Assembly (NCBI GenBank): GCA_002325615.1
Contig: DCSL01000018.1
Location: forward strand, 1 to 11,484
Length of the DNA stretch: 11,484 nt
Direction of reading: 5' to 3'
Source of the DNA: Amoebophilaceae bacterium UBA1467
GTDB lineage: Bacteria; Bacteroidota; Bacteroidia; Cytophagales; Amoebophilaceae
A program made the translations under genes and the position numbers. The notes beneath the pieces were generated by a model. The model was not told the DNA's origin. It was given only the letters and a program-made list of their open reading frames with translations, and did no database searches. Positions 1 to 6,483 of the stretch are shown piece after piece. Positions within the stretch are counted from its first letter, which is position 1; every line of letters begins with the position of its first letter.

Positions 1-167
1 GTATGGACAGGTAGCCCCAGTCACTTTTTCGTAGAGATATGAATTATATACGTGAGCACCCAGCGGAGTTTCGACAACTTGGCCTTGCTCAATCCATGTT
101 CCCGTCTTGACCTACGGATAATTGGGTAGGACACTGCAACAACAAAGCATAGTACCTTGCAGGGACT
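1..167. other. Non-coding left edge, downstream of ompH
   Basis: No supportable gene was found in these 167 bases, which lie 3' of the ompH-like gene. All six frames are interrupted. The longest start-to-stop stretch I see is a 23-codon plus-strand reading (ATG at 39, TGA at 108-110) that I do not recognise. I see no hairpin followed by a T-run that would end the ompH transcript. The stretch may be a decayed end of a neighbouring gene or plain intergenic sequence. Confidence 0.5.
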
Positions 168-737
168 TTACTTTTTCTTACCTTCTGGTTTATCAGGGTC
201 AATCCCTAACTTTTTCAAGACTAAATCAGAGATATCGTGTTCCGCATCTGCATAAAGCAATATGGGTATACCTCCTACATTGTTGTCCAACACATGTGTA
301 TAGCCATTTTCCTTGGCAACTTGTGCAATCGTATTCGTTATTTTCTCGTAAACAGGCTTTAGCAAATTGGTTTGCTTGCTAGTAAGCTTCTCCTGCGATT
401 CTAGCTGAAGTTGTTCAAGACTTCCTTGTAATTTCTGTAGCTCCAATTGTTTTTGGTTTCTCACAGCTTCGGTCATGGCCTCATAGCCTTGTTGGAAAGC
501 TTGTACTTTTTGCTGGAAATCTCCTACCCTAGCTTCTAGCTGATTCTTAAGCTGCTTTTCAAGACTGGTGTATTCTGATTTAATTGCTTTTGTCTCTGGT
601 AGAAATCCAAGAATGTATTCCACACTGGTATAGCCAATTTTTAAAGGCGGAGGTTGTATATGGGAGGATTTTTCTTTCGCGTACAACTTGCACAAGCTCA
701 ACATCAAGGCCAGTGTTAAGAACAATTTTTTTTGCAT
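168..737 (-). CDS. ompH: OmpH/Skp-family periplasmic chaperone
   Basis: This is a 189-residue protein of the Skp/OmpH family, which holds unfolded outer-membrane proteins in the periplasm and delivers them to the BAM complex. Residues 1-20 form a signal peptide: a basic start, a Leu-rich core, and a likely signal peptidase I site after LYA. A family-like strand follows (KIGYTSVEYIL, about 33-43). Residues about 50-125 are a long Gln/Glu/Leu/Lys-rich coiled coil, the tentacle part of Skp. The C-terminal part returns to the body domain (NGYTHVLDNN near 144-153) and ends in a Lys-rich tail. Length is normal for the family. The gene starts 81 bases after the bamA stop on the same strand, the usual place in Bacteroidota, so co-transcription is likely. 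Bacteroidota often carry two tandem copies; only one is visible here. ATG at 737 is the only sensible start. Confidence 0.9.
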   Translation of the reverse strand: MQKKLFLTLALMLSLCKLYAKEKSSHIQPPPLKIGYTSVEYILGFLPETKAIKSEYTSLEKQLKNQLEARVGDFQQKVQAFQQGYEAMTEAVRNQKQLELQKLQGSLEQLQLESQEKLTSKQTNLLKPVYEKITNTIAQVAKENGYTHVLDNNVGGIPILLYADAEHDISDLVLKKLGIDPDKPEGKKK

Positions 738-818
738 GGTATTTAGGTTTTTTTATTGTGGAACTGTTATTTCAGTTATTGATCGTTTACGTTGTATCAA
801 CATGCAGGCGAACAGTGC

Positions 819-3416
819 TTATCGCAAGCCCATCCCTATAGAGAAATGGAACTCCAATTCATTATATCTTTTATCAGTGGTTTTTTTATCAAAACCATAA
901 CCGCAGTCGAAGCCTATGGTGGTCCCTATGATTAAGGGAAAATATACCCTGAGGCCCGCACCCGCTGACCGCCGCCTCAGGACGAACGGATTATAATCCT
1001 TGTATTGCGCCCAGGCATACCCCCCCTCAGCAAAAGCTAAGGCGTAGGCAGTGGCCGCATAGCTGGAAATAATAGGATATCGTAGCTCCAACACAAATTT
1101 GTCATAAATTACACCTCCTTTGTAACCAGTCACCTTGTCTTTAGGCGTTATGTAACCATCTTCATAACCCCGCAAAGAGATGTGCTCCTCGCCTCTGAGT
1201 GTGCGATTTCCGAGTCTGGTACCACCACCTAAGGAAAATCTTTCAAATGGCCCGATGCTCCCTTGAGAAGGAAATTTACCTAGCACGCCAAAATGGCCAC
1301 GCACATTCAGCACCAAATCGTCTAAAAGACGTATGAAGTACGAACTATCCAACATCCATTGGTGATGCTCTTTCCAACCATATCTCTCCGGCACAGAAAG
1401 TCCGTTGTGTTCTTTATTAGAAAGCCAAGACCATGGAGGAGTAAAATTGGTGTGTAACTCCAACTTACTCCCTTCTTTAGGATAGATAGGGTTAGGTCCA
1501 GTGCTATCGCGTTCTAAGGAAATGTTGACAGCAAGATCGTTTAAAACGCCTGTATGCTTCTCGTTATTACCTAGTAAATCATACTCCTCATAATCATGGC
1601 GATAATAGGCAAGACTACCCTTTAATGCCATATAGTCATCTGGCCAAGTAAGCCTGGTCCCTAGGCCGATCTTGCCACCTATCGACCCTCTATTGCCTTC
1701 ACTGGACTTATTCAAACTCAAGTGAAAGTATCTAGGTTTTTTGCCGCCCAGCCATGGCTCCGTGAATTGAAGTGCAAAATTTTTGTACCCTGCCCCATTA
1801 GTCTCAGCGCTCAGCCCTAGAGTTTGCCCTCCTCCTATTGGAGCACGTGATCTGACAAGATTCCTTAACGAAAAGTTGTTAGTAGCCAGCGTAGCTGAGA
1901 ACATAAACTCATCTCCCCAGCCTCCTGAAAATTTTATTTCAACCTTGGGCCTATCTTTTACTTTGTATTTGATGTCTACGGTCTTATCCAAGAAATTAGG
2001 TACACGCAAGATATCAATAGCAGGGTCAAAGATATTAAGCTGGTTTAATTCTCGATAGGATCTGTCCAGCTTGGCCTTACTAAATTTATCACCTGGCAAA
2101 GTTCTGAGCTCTCGCCTAATTACATAGTCATGCGCAACCTTATTGCCTTCAATCAATACCTTATTAATTCGTACTTGAGGTCCTTCCTGTAGGCGGATCT
2201 CTAGGTCTACAGTCTCCCCCGCTAGCCCTACCTCTACTGGATCAACCTGAAAGAACAAGTAACCGTCATCCTCATATAACGAAGCAATGTCTTGCCCCTC
2301 TGGATTATTATGCAGCTTCTTCTGGAGCAGTAATGGGTTGTAGATATCTCCTCTTTTAATGCTCAGTATCTGTTTCAAGGACTCTTCACCATAAAGATAA
2401 TTTCCTACCCACCTGATGTCTCCTACACGGTATTGCCTCCCCTCCTCCACCTTCATCCATATATTTAGTAAAGCATCCTGTTGTTTGTCAACAGTGTGCT
2501 CTACAATGGCTGCATCTCTAAAGCCTTTACTTTGGCAATAGCTTACGACACGCTTTTTGTCTTCCTCCAACTTAGCTTGGTTAAACTTAGACGAGAGTAG
2601 AATAACGTGCTCCTGTAAATAATTCCAACTCTCTTGGAGATTGAATGGACGCCATAGTATTCCTTGTTTTCTGATGGGCTGCAAAGTGAGTATTTTTTTG
2701 AGCACGTCCTTTACCAACGTGAAACGAGGCTTCTCACGAAGATGGCGCATCTGGCTTCTTAAGACATCGCTACTGATGTGTTGGTTGCCTTCAAAGCGTA
2801 TTGCATTGATAATTACTTTTTCACCTTTATCAACCTTAATCTTTAGTTGCATGTAATCAGCATTCGTGGGGTCAGGCACAGAGGCAATGGTGACAGTCGT
2901 ATGCAAATATCCTTCCTCTACGCAGTGGTCTTTAATGGCTTTCTGGAGGTTTTTAATAAGCTCATCCGTGACAACTTTTCCTTTTACAAGGGCAATCTTC
3001 TCTATTAGCTTCTCTTGCTCTTTCTTTTTGATTCCCACAAAAGAATAGGCTGATAGCCTAGGGCACTCGGTGATACTTACAGTAAGTACAACGTGGTGAT
3101 CAGCAGCTAGGGAAGCATGGATGGCTACATCCTTAACGAGCCCTTGCTTCCATAGTCTTTGGATGGCATCCGTTATGGCTGGTCCGGGTATTTGCACCGT
3201 ATCACCTGCATTAAACCCTAAAAGGGTGACGATCGCTTCTTTGTCGATAGAATTGGTGCCAGTAACTTGGATGTCTTTGATCAGGTAGGTGGCTGGAGCT
3301 GTGTAATTCAGCGTAAGTGGATAGAGTGTAGGCGTAGTTTGTGCCAGGGCTCCTGAAGCCAACACATAACTCGTTATAAGCTGTAACAAAACGGTACGGT
3401 GAAACCTTTTCTTCAT
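819..3416 (-). CDS. bamA: BamA, outer membrane protein assembly factor (Omp85)
   Basis: This is the central subunit of the BAM complex, which folds beta-barrels into the outer membrane. The 865-residue product has a signal peptide (about 1-26, cleavage after ALA-Q). POTRA domains lie at roughly 46-117, 118-196, 197-327, 328-409 and 410-486, and a 16-strand-type barrel at about 487-865. The barrel carries the conserved loop-6 motif LRGYEDG (about 748-754). POTRA3 holds an insert of about 50 residues between the segments SSDVLRSQM and SSKFNQ; similar inserts occur in Bacteroidota homologues as far as I recall. I chose ATG 3416 because it begins a standard MKKRF signal peptide. An in-frame ATG at 3434 would add six residues and overlap the uppS stop by 8 bases. 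The last residues are SIGMGLR, which lacks the usual terminal aromatic. The gene lies between uppS and ompH and is probably translated from their shared transcript. Confidence 0.97.
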   Translation of the reverse strand: MKKRFHRTVLLQLITSYVLASGALAQTTPTLYPLTLNYTAPATYLIKDIQVTGTNSIDKEAIVTLLGFNAGDTVQIPGPAITDAIQRLWKQGLVKDVAIHASLAADHHVVLTVSITECPRLSAYSFVGIKKKEQEKLIEKIALVKGKVVTDELIKNLQKAIKDHCVEEGYLHTTVTIASVPDPTNADYMQLKIKVDKGEKVIINAIRFEGNQHISSDVLRSQMRHLREKPRFTLVKDVLKKILTLQPIRKQGILWRPFNLQESWNYLQEHVILLSSKFNQAKLEEDKKRVVSYCQSKGFRDAAIVEHTVDKQQDALLNIWMKVEEGRQYRVGDIRWVGNYLYGEESLKQILSIKRGDIYNPLLLQKKLHNNPEGQDIASLYEDDGYLFFQVDPVEVGLAGETVDLEIRLQEGPQVRINKVLIEGNKVAHDYVIRRELRTLPGDKFSKAKLDRSYRELNQLNIFDPAIDILRVPNFLDKTVDIKYKVKDRPKVEIKFSGGWGDEFMFSATLATNNFSLRNLVRSRAPIGGGQTLGLSAETNGAGYKNFALQFTEPWLGGKKPRYFHLSLNKSSEGNRGSIGGKIGLGTRLTWPDDYMALKGSLAYYRHDYEEYDLLGNNEKHTGVLNDLAVNISLERDSTGPNPIYPKEGSKLELHTNFTPPWSWLSNKEHNGLSVPERYGWKEHHQWMLDSSYFIRLLDDLVLNVRGHFGVLGKFPSQGSIGPFERFSLGGGTRLGNRTLRGEEHISLRGYEDGYITPKDKVTGYKGGVIYDKFVLELRYPIISSYAATAYALAFAEGGYAWAQYKDYNPFVLRRRSAGAGLRVYFPLIIGTTIGFDCGYGFDKKTTDKRYNELEFHFSIGMGLR

Positions 3417-3426
3417 GCTATTACAC

Positions 3427-4263
3427 TCACGCATCTAAATTACCAAATCTCCTTGCGCGCTTTTGGTAGGCCAATATGGCCTCGTAAAGGTCGCACTTTC
3501 TAAAGTCAGGCCAAAGAACTGGTGTAAAAAACAATTCTGTGTAAGCAAGCTGCCCCAAAAGAAAGTTACTGAGTCGCATCTCCCCGCTCGTTCTGATCAG
3601 CAGCACTGGGTCAGGCATGCCTTTAGTGGCAAGGTATTGCTTAAAAAGATCAGCGTCAATGTCTTGCAGTGCCAACCTGCCCACCTGTACATCCCGGGCA
3701 ATGGCTTTGGCAGCCTCTGCTAGGTCCCACCTTCCACTATAGCTCAACGCAATAGTCAGGAGCAGACCCTGGTTATGGTGAGAAGCTTGCATGGCTTTCT
3801 GGATAGTTTTTTGGCACTTTTTGGGGAGACTAGGTAAATCGCCTATAAAATTGAGTCTTACGTTTTTTTGAACAAGTTCCGTGAGCTCTTTATCAATGGT
3901 AGTGGTGATCAGACGCATTAAACTTTCCACTTCCACTTGGGGACGCTTCCAGTTTTCTGTAGAAAAAGCATACAAGGTCAAGTAGGGGATGCCCAGCTCA
4001 CCACAACCTTCTACAACTTCCCTAACACTTTGTATGGCATTTTGATGCCCAAATACTCTTGGTTTACCTTGCTTTGTGGCCCACCTACCATTGCCGTCCA
4101 TAATAATCGCAACATGTTCTGGTAAGTTATTCTGATCGATCTGTGCTTTCATGTAATGTGCCAGGGCATCTTTGGTCTTTGCCGTTTGTGCCCCAACATT
4201 CGGGGAGAAGAAACAACTCCATAAAAACTGGAGTATACCGATGAGCAAGCGACTTCTTTTCAT
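3427..4263 (-). CDS. uppS: Undecaprenyl diphosphate synthase with signal-peptide-like N-terminal extension
   Basis: This cytosolic cis-prenyltransferase adds isopentenyl diphosphate to farnesyl diphosphate to make the C55 carrier lipid for peptidoglycan and O-glycans. The signature MDGNGRWATKQG (residues 55-66, catalytic Asp56), the segment YAFSTENWKRP (98-108), SYSGRWD (174-180) and RTSGEMRLSNFLL (224-236) are all present. The family usually begins a few residues before the NLPEHVAIIMDGNG block, so the core fits an ATG at 4152 giving 241 residues. The frame is open to ATG 4263, adding 37 residues that look like a secretion signal (MKRSR, a hydrophobic run, then NVGAQ). I report the longer frame because it is open, but translation may begin at 4152. 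Trp in the conserved SNFLLWQ segment is Gly here (codon 3553-3555). The stop lies 10 bases upstream of the chosen bamA start, so the two are likely translationally linked. Confidence 0.95.
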   Translation of the reverse strand: MKRSRLLIGILQFLWSCFFSPNVGAQTAKTKDALAHYMKAQIDQNNLPEHVAIIMDGNGRWATKQGKPRVFGHQNAIQSVREVVEGCGELGIPYLTLYAFSTENWKRPQVEVESLMRLITTTIDKELTELVQKNVRLNFIGDLPSLPKKCQKTIQKAMQASHHNQGLLLTIALSYSGRWDLAEAAKAIARDVQVGRLALQDIDADLFKQYLATKGMPDPVLLIRTSGEMRLSNFLLGQLAYTELFFTPVLWPDFRKCDLYEAILAYQKRARRFGNLDA

Positions 4264-4415
4264 GATACTACATTAGGGTCAGGCTTTACTTCTACCCAAT
4301 ATTTAGTCCTTGGTATACTGCGGAAAAGGCCAGCAAAGTTGCCCTGGGCAAAGAAAAAAAGGCTCTAGTTTTAGCATCAAGATGAGGAAGTCCTGCTACG
4401 CCTTTACTACACTAA

Positions 4416-5462
4416 CTATAGTATTAACATTGCGTCACCGTACACAAAAAAGCGATATTTCTCCTTGATAGCTATTTGATAAGCCTCCATAAGCAAATCA
4501 TACCCCCCCAAAGCAGCGGCCGTCATGAGTGGGGCTGACGCGGGTAAGTGGAAATTAGTAATTAGTGACGTGCAGACTTTGAATGGATAGGGAGGGAAAA
4601 TAAATTTATTGGTCCACCCATGGTTAGCCTTCAACCCACCAGCAGCAGAAACAGAGGCCTCTATGGCCTTGGCAGTAGAAGTACCAACGGCACACACTCG
4701 CTTATTCTTATCTAATGATTGATTGACTAACTGTGCTGTTGCTGTATTAATGGACAAGAACTCAGAATCTACTTTGTACTTGGATAGATCTTCTACATCA
4801 ACAGGCCTTAACGTTCCTAGGCCAATATGTAAGGTAAGAGAGGCAATGTGAGTACCCTGTAGTTCTAAACGTTTAAGCAAATGAGGGGTAAAATGTAAGC
4901 CCGCAGTGGGTGCTACCACAGCGCCTGTTTGTTGTGCATAAACGGTTTGATAGCGGCTGCGATCTTCGGGAGCTACTTTTCTTTTGATCTCTTTGGGAAG
5001 TGGTGTACTGCCTAGCTGCTCAATGATACTATGCAGCTCCTCTGTGGTTCCATCAAACAGAAACTTGAGTGTTCTGCCTCTAGACGTAGTATTGTCTAGT
5101 ACTTCCGCCACTAACTCGCCATTACCAAAGAATAACTTATTACCAACACGAATTTTCCTGGCTGGATCAACCAGCGTATCCCACAAGTGATGCTCCTCAC
5201 TCAACTCTCGCAAAAGCATGACTTCTATCTGTGCACCTGTCTTTTCCTTGTTGCCATAGAGCATGGCAGAAAATACTTTGGTATCGTTGACTACCAATGT
5301 ATCATCCTCGCCTAGATAATTGATCACATCTTGGAAGTACTTGTGTTCGATTTTCCCAGCGTCTTTATGGACCACCATCAGCCGCGACTCATCTCGATTT
5401 TCGACAGGGTGGGACGCAATGAGTTTAGCAGGCAGGTCAAACTTAAAGGCAGATAACTTCAT
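4416..5462 (-). CDS. queA: S-adenosylmethionine:tRNA ribosyltransferase-isomerase QueA
   Basis: QueA transfers and isomerises the ribose of S-adenosylmethionine onto preQ1-modified tRNA (position 34) to make epoxyqueuosine, the penultimate queuosine step. The 348-residue product has family length and opens with the typical LSAFKFDLPAKLIASHP. Family blocks are visible in order: VVNDTKV (57-63), YQTVYA (171-176), APTAGLHFT (184-192), LHIGLGTLRPV (211-221), NFHLP (303-307) and YRFFVYGDAML (336-346). The ATG at 5462 is well placed and the TAG stop is at 4416-4418. No other queuosine gene is in the window, so the precursor must come from elsewhere in the genome or from salvage. A candidate promoter lies about 75 bases upstream. 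The gap to uppS is about 150 bases, so queA may or may not share a transcript with the envelope genes. Confidence 0.97.
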   Translation of the reverse strand: MKLSAFKFDLPAKLIASHPVENRDESRLMVVHKDAGKIEHKYFQDVINYLGEDDTLVVNDTKVFSAMLYGNKEKTGAQIEVMLLRELSEEHHLWDTLVDPARKIRVGNKLFFGNGELVAEVLDNTTSRGRTLKFLFDGTTEELHSIIEQLGSTPLPKEIKRKVAPEDRSRYQTVYAQQTGAVVAPTAGLHFTPHLLKRLELQGTHIASLTLHIGLGTLRPVDVEDLSKYKVDSEFLSINTATAQLVNQSLDKNKRVCAVGTSTAKAIEASVSAAGGLKANHGWTNKFIFPPYPFKVCTSLITNFHLPASAPLMTAAALGGYDLLMEAYQIAIKEKYRFFVYGDAMLIL

Positions 5463-5790
5463 ACTTCTACGACATACAAGTGCGCACCCTTAAGGCTTAA
5501 GCAAGAGCTTTGATGGGGCGCCCAGAATACGGAGTGCAAACATAACAAAATGTTCTTAATCTTCACCAGCATGCGCAGTAATAAGCAGGTGGTGGAATCT
5601 TGCACTGCTGTTCGATGGGCTACTATAGAAAGTCCTTACGCCCCTATACATGACATAGATGCAACATCATAGGAATCATAACGCCCATGATTGCCCCGCT
5701 TTTCGGGTTGGGTAAGTTGGGCATTCTCAACAACATGCAAGCGGCAGCAGCTATTATAAAACGGCCGCGCTACAACGCATCAAAAGCTTC
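5463..5790. other. 328-base intergenic region between the barrel gene and queA
   Basis: No recognised gene lies here. Contents seen: a CTTAA-GGC-TTAAG mini-hairpin formed by a direct repeat of CTTAAG (5489-5501), about 27 bases before queA; an 8-base palindrome GGGCGCCC (5516-5523); a -7-like motif on the minus strand (5537-5544); a 6-bp inverted repeat AATCAT/ATGATT (5674-5692); and a short GC hairpin CCCG/CGGG (5695-5707). Two small open frames overlap here, 5550-5672 plus (40 codons) and 5644-5736 minus (30 codons); I do not recognise either. No tRNA-like fold and no convincing terminator with a T-run were seen. Confidence 0.5.
5537..5544 (-). promoter_or_regulatory. Candidate Bacteroidota -7 box for queA
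   Basis: Read on the minus strand this is TATGTTTG, a full match to the Bacteroidota -7 consensus TAnnTTTG, about 75 bases before the queA start. No clear TTTG or TTG -33 element stands at the expected distance upstream, so the call rests on one motif only. Confidence 0.35.
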
Positions 5791-6438
5791 TCAAAATCTT
5801 ACGCCTAGATCAATGCTCAGCATGTCACCATAACCTATGACCTGAGAAGCAGACGGATGCTGTGCTTGCTTACCGATCACACTTGACAGGCCACATTGGT
5901 AGCTGATGCCTGCAAAAATACTAGTAGATAGGCTGGTGTTGTATTCCCCCCCTACCGCCAGCAAGCCTGCCAAGTTCCAAAGACGAAATTCCTCAATAAA
6001 AGACTTGTCCCGCCCTTCTTGTAGTTCAGTGTTTCTTGCATTGACTCTGATTTGACCAAGAATGCCTATTGATGCGTAGAGTCGGGTGTCTAGCGTAAGC
6101 TCGCTCGTGTAAAATCTGAGGAGTAGAGGAACTTGTAGGTAGTGCAGCACATGTTTTTCTCGAATGTCAGGCGACAATTTTTCGTTTTTAATAGCAAGAT
6201 GTTGGAATGAATACAATAGCCCTGTACTGACATAGCAATTGTCTTGAATGGGATGGTCATAGATAGGACCGAGCTTGCACCGAAAAGCCGCCCCTGCCGA
6301 GGAAAAACCCGCATTATTGGGACTGGTATACACTCTGTTGATGGACGTACTAGGGGATAATTGAATACCTAGCCGTCCCTGTGCATGTGTCACTGCAGTA
6401 CTCAAAAAAAGCCCTGCAAGGAGTATATATCTTTTCAT
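5791..6438 (-). CDS. Small outer-membrane beta-barrel protein (PorT-like fold), function unknown
   Basis: This 215-residue product begins with a clear signal peptide (MKRYILLAGLFL, cleavage probably after THA-Q near residue 19). The mature part has alternating hydrophobic/polar strands rich in Gly, Tyr and Leu, such as YVSTGLLYSFQHLAI, YLQVPLLLRFYT and SIFAGISYQCG. It ends in LSIDLGVRF, with a terminal Phe as expected of a BAM client. Size and strand pattern match the outer-membrane beta-barrel (PorT/OMP_b-brl) families common in Bacteroidota; no ligand or partner can be named. A further upstream start at 6447 would be TTG and adds only three residues, so ATG 6438 is preferred. The gene is transcribed away from the GldB-like gene across 45 bases and lies 328 bases upstream of queA. 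I am confident of the location and topology, not of the function. Confidence 0.75.
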   Translation of the reverse strand: MKRYILLAGLFLSTAVTHAQGRLGIQLSPSTSINRVYTSPNNAGFSSAGAAFRCKLGPIYDHPIQDNCYVSTGLLYSFQHLAIKNEKLSPDIREKHVLHYLQVPLLLRFYTSELTLDTRLYASIGILGQIRVNARNTELQEGRDKSFIEEFRLWNLAGLLAVGGEYNTSLSTSIFAGISYQCGLSSVIGKQAQHPSASQVIGYGDMLSIDLGVRF

Positions 6439-6467
6439 GGTGCCCAAAAATCTGCTTATTTTGAATC

Positions 6468-6475
6468 CAAAAATA
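6468..6475 (-). promoter_or_regulatory. Candidate -7 box for the beta-barrel gene
   Basis: On the minus strand this reads TATTTTTG, a full TAnnTTTG match, 29 bases before the ATG at 6438. The matching -33 element would lie inside the start of the divergent GldB-like gene, and I see no clear TTTG there. On the plus strand TATTTTG (6457-6463) is one base short of consensus and could serve the opposite gene. Confidence 0.4.
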
Positions 6476-6483
6476 ACTAAATA

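Noticed and set aside
39..110. 23-codon plus-strand frame at the left edge
   Set aside because: It is too short, has no recognised motif and no promoter or ribosome-binding context. It could be a fragment of a decayed gene, but nothing supports a call.
762..777. Hairpin AACTG/CAGTT between bamA and ompH
   Set aside because: Five base pairs with a 6-base AT-rich loop and no T-run is too weak to call; it is compatible with chance.
4264..4415. Terminator or promoter between queA and uppS (T-rich run on the minus strand near 4350-4357)
   Set aside because: The T-run is not preceded by a convincing stem, and TTTG-containing stretches nearby miss the TA of the -7 box. There is not enough to call either element.
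5463..5530. Possible preQ1 riboswitch in the queA leader
   Set aside because: The leader has CTTAAG repeats and a GGGCGCCC palindrome, but I could not find the small hairpin plus A-rich pseudoknot tail typical of preQ1 class I, nor a class II fold.
6439..6447. Start of the barrel gene at 6447
   Set aside because: The codon is TTG and adds only three residues ahead of a standard MKR signal peptide start at 6438.
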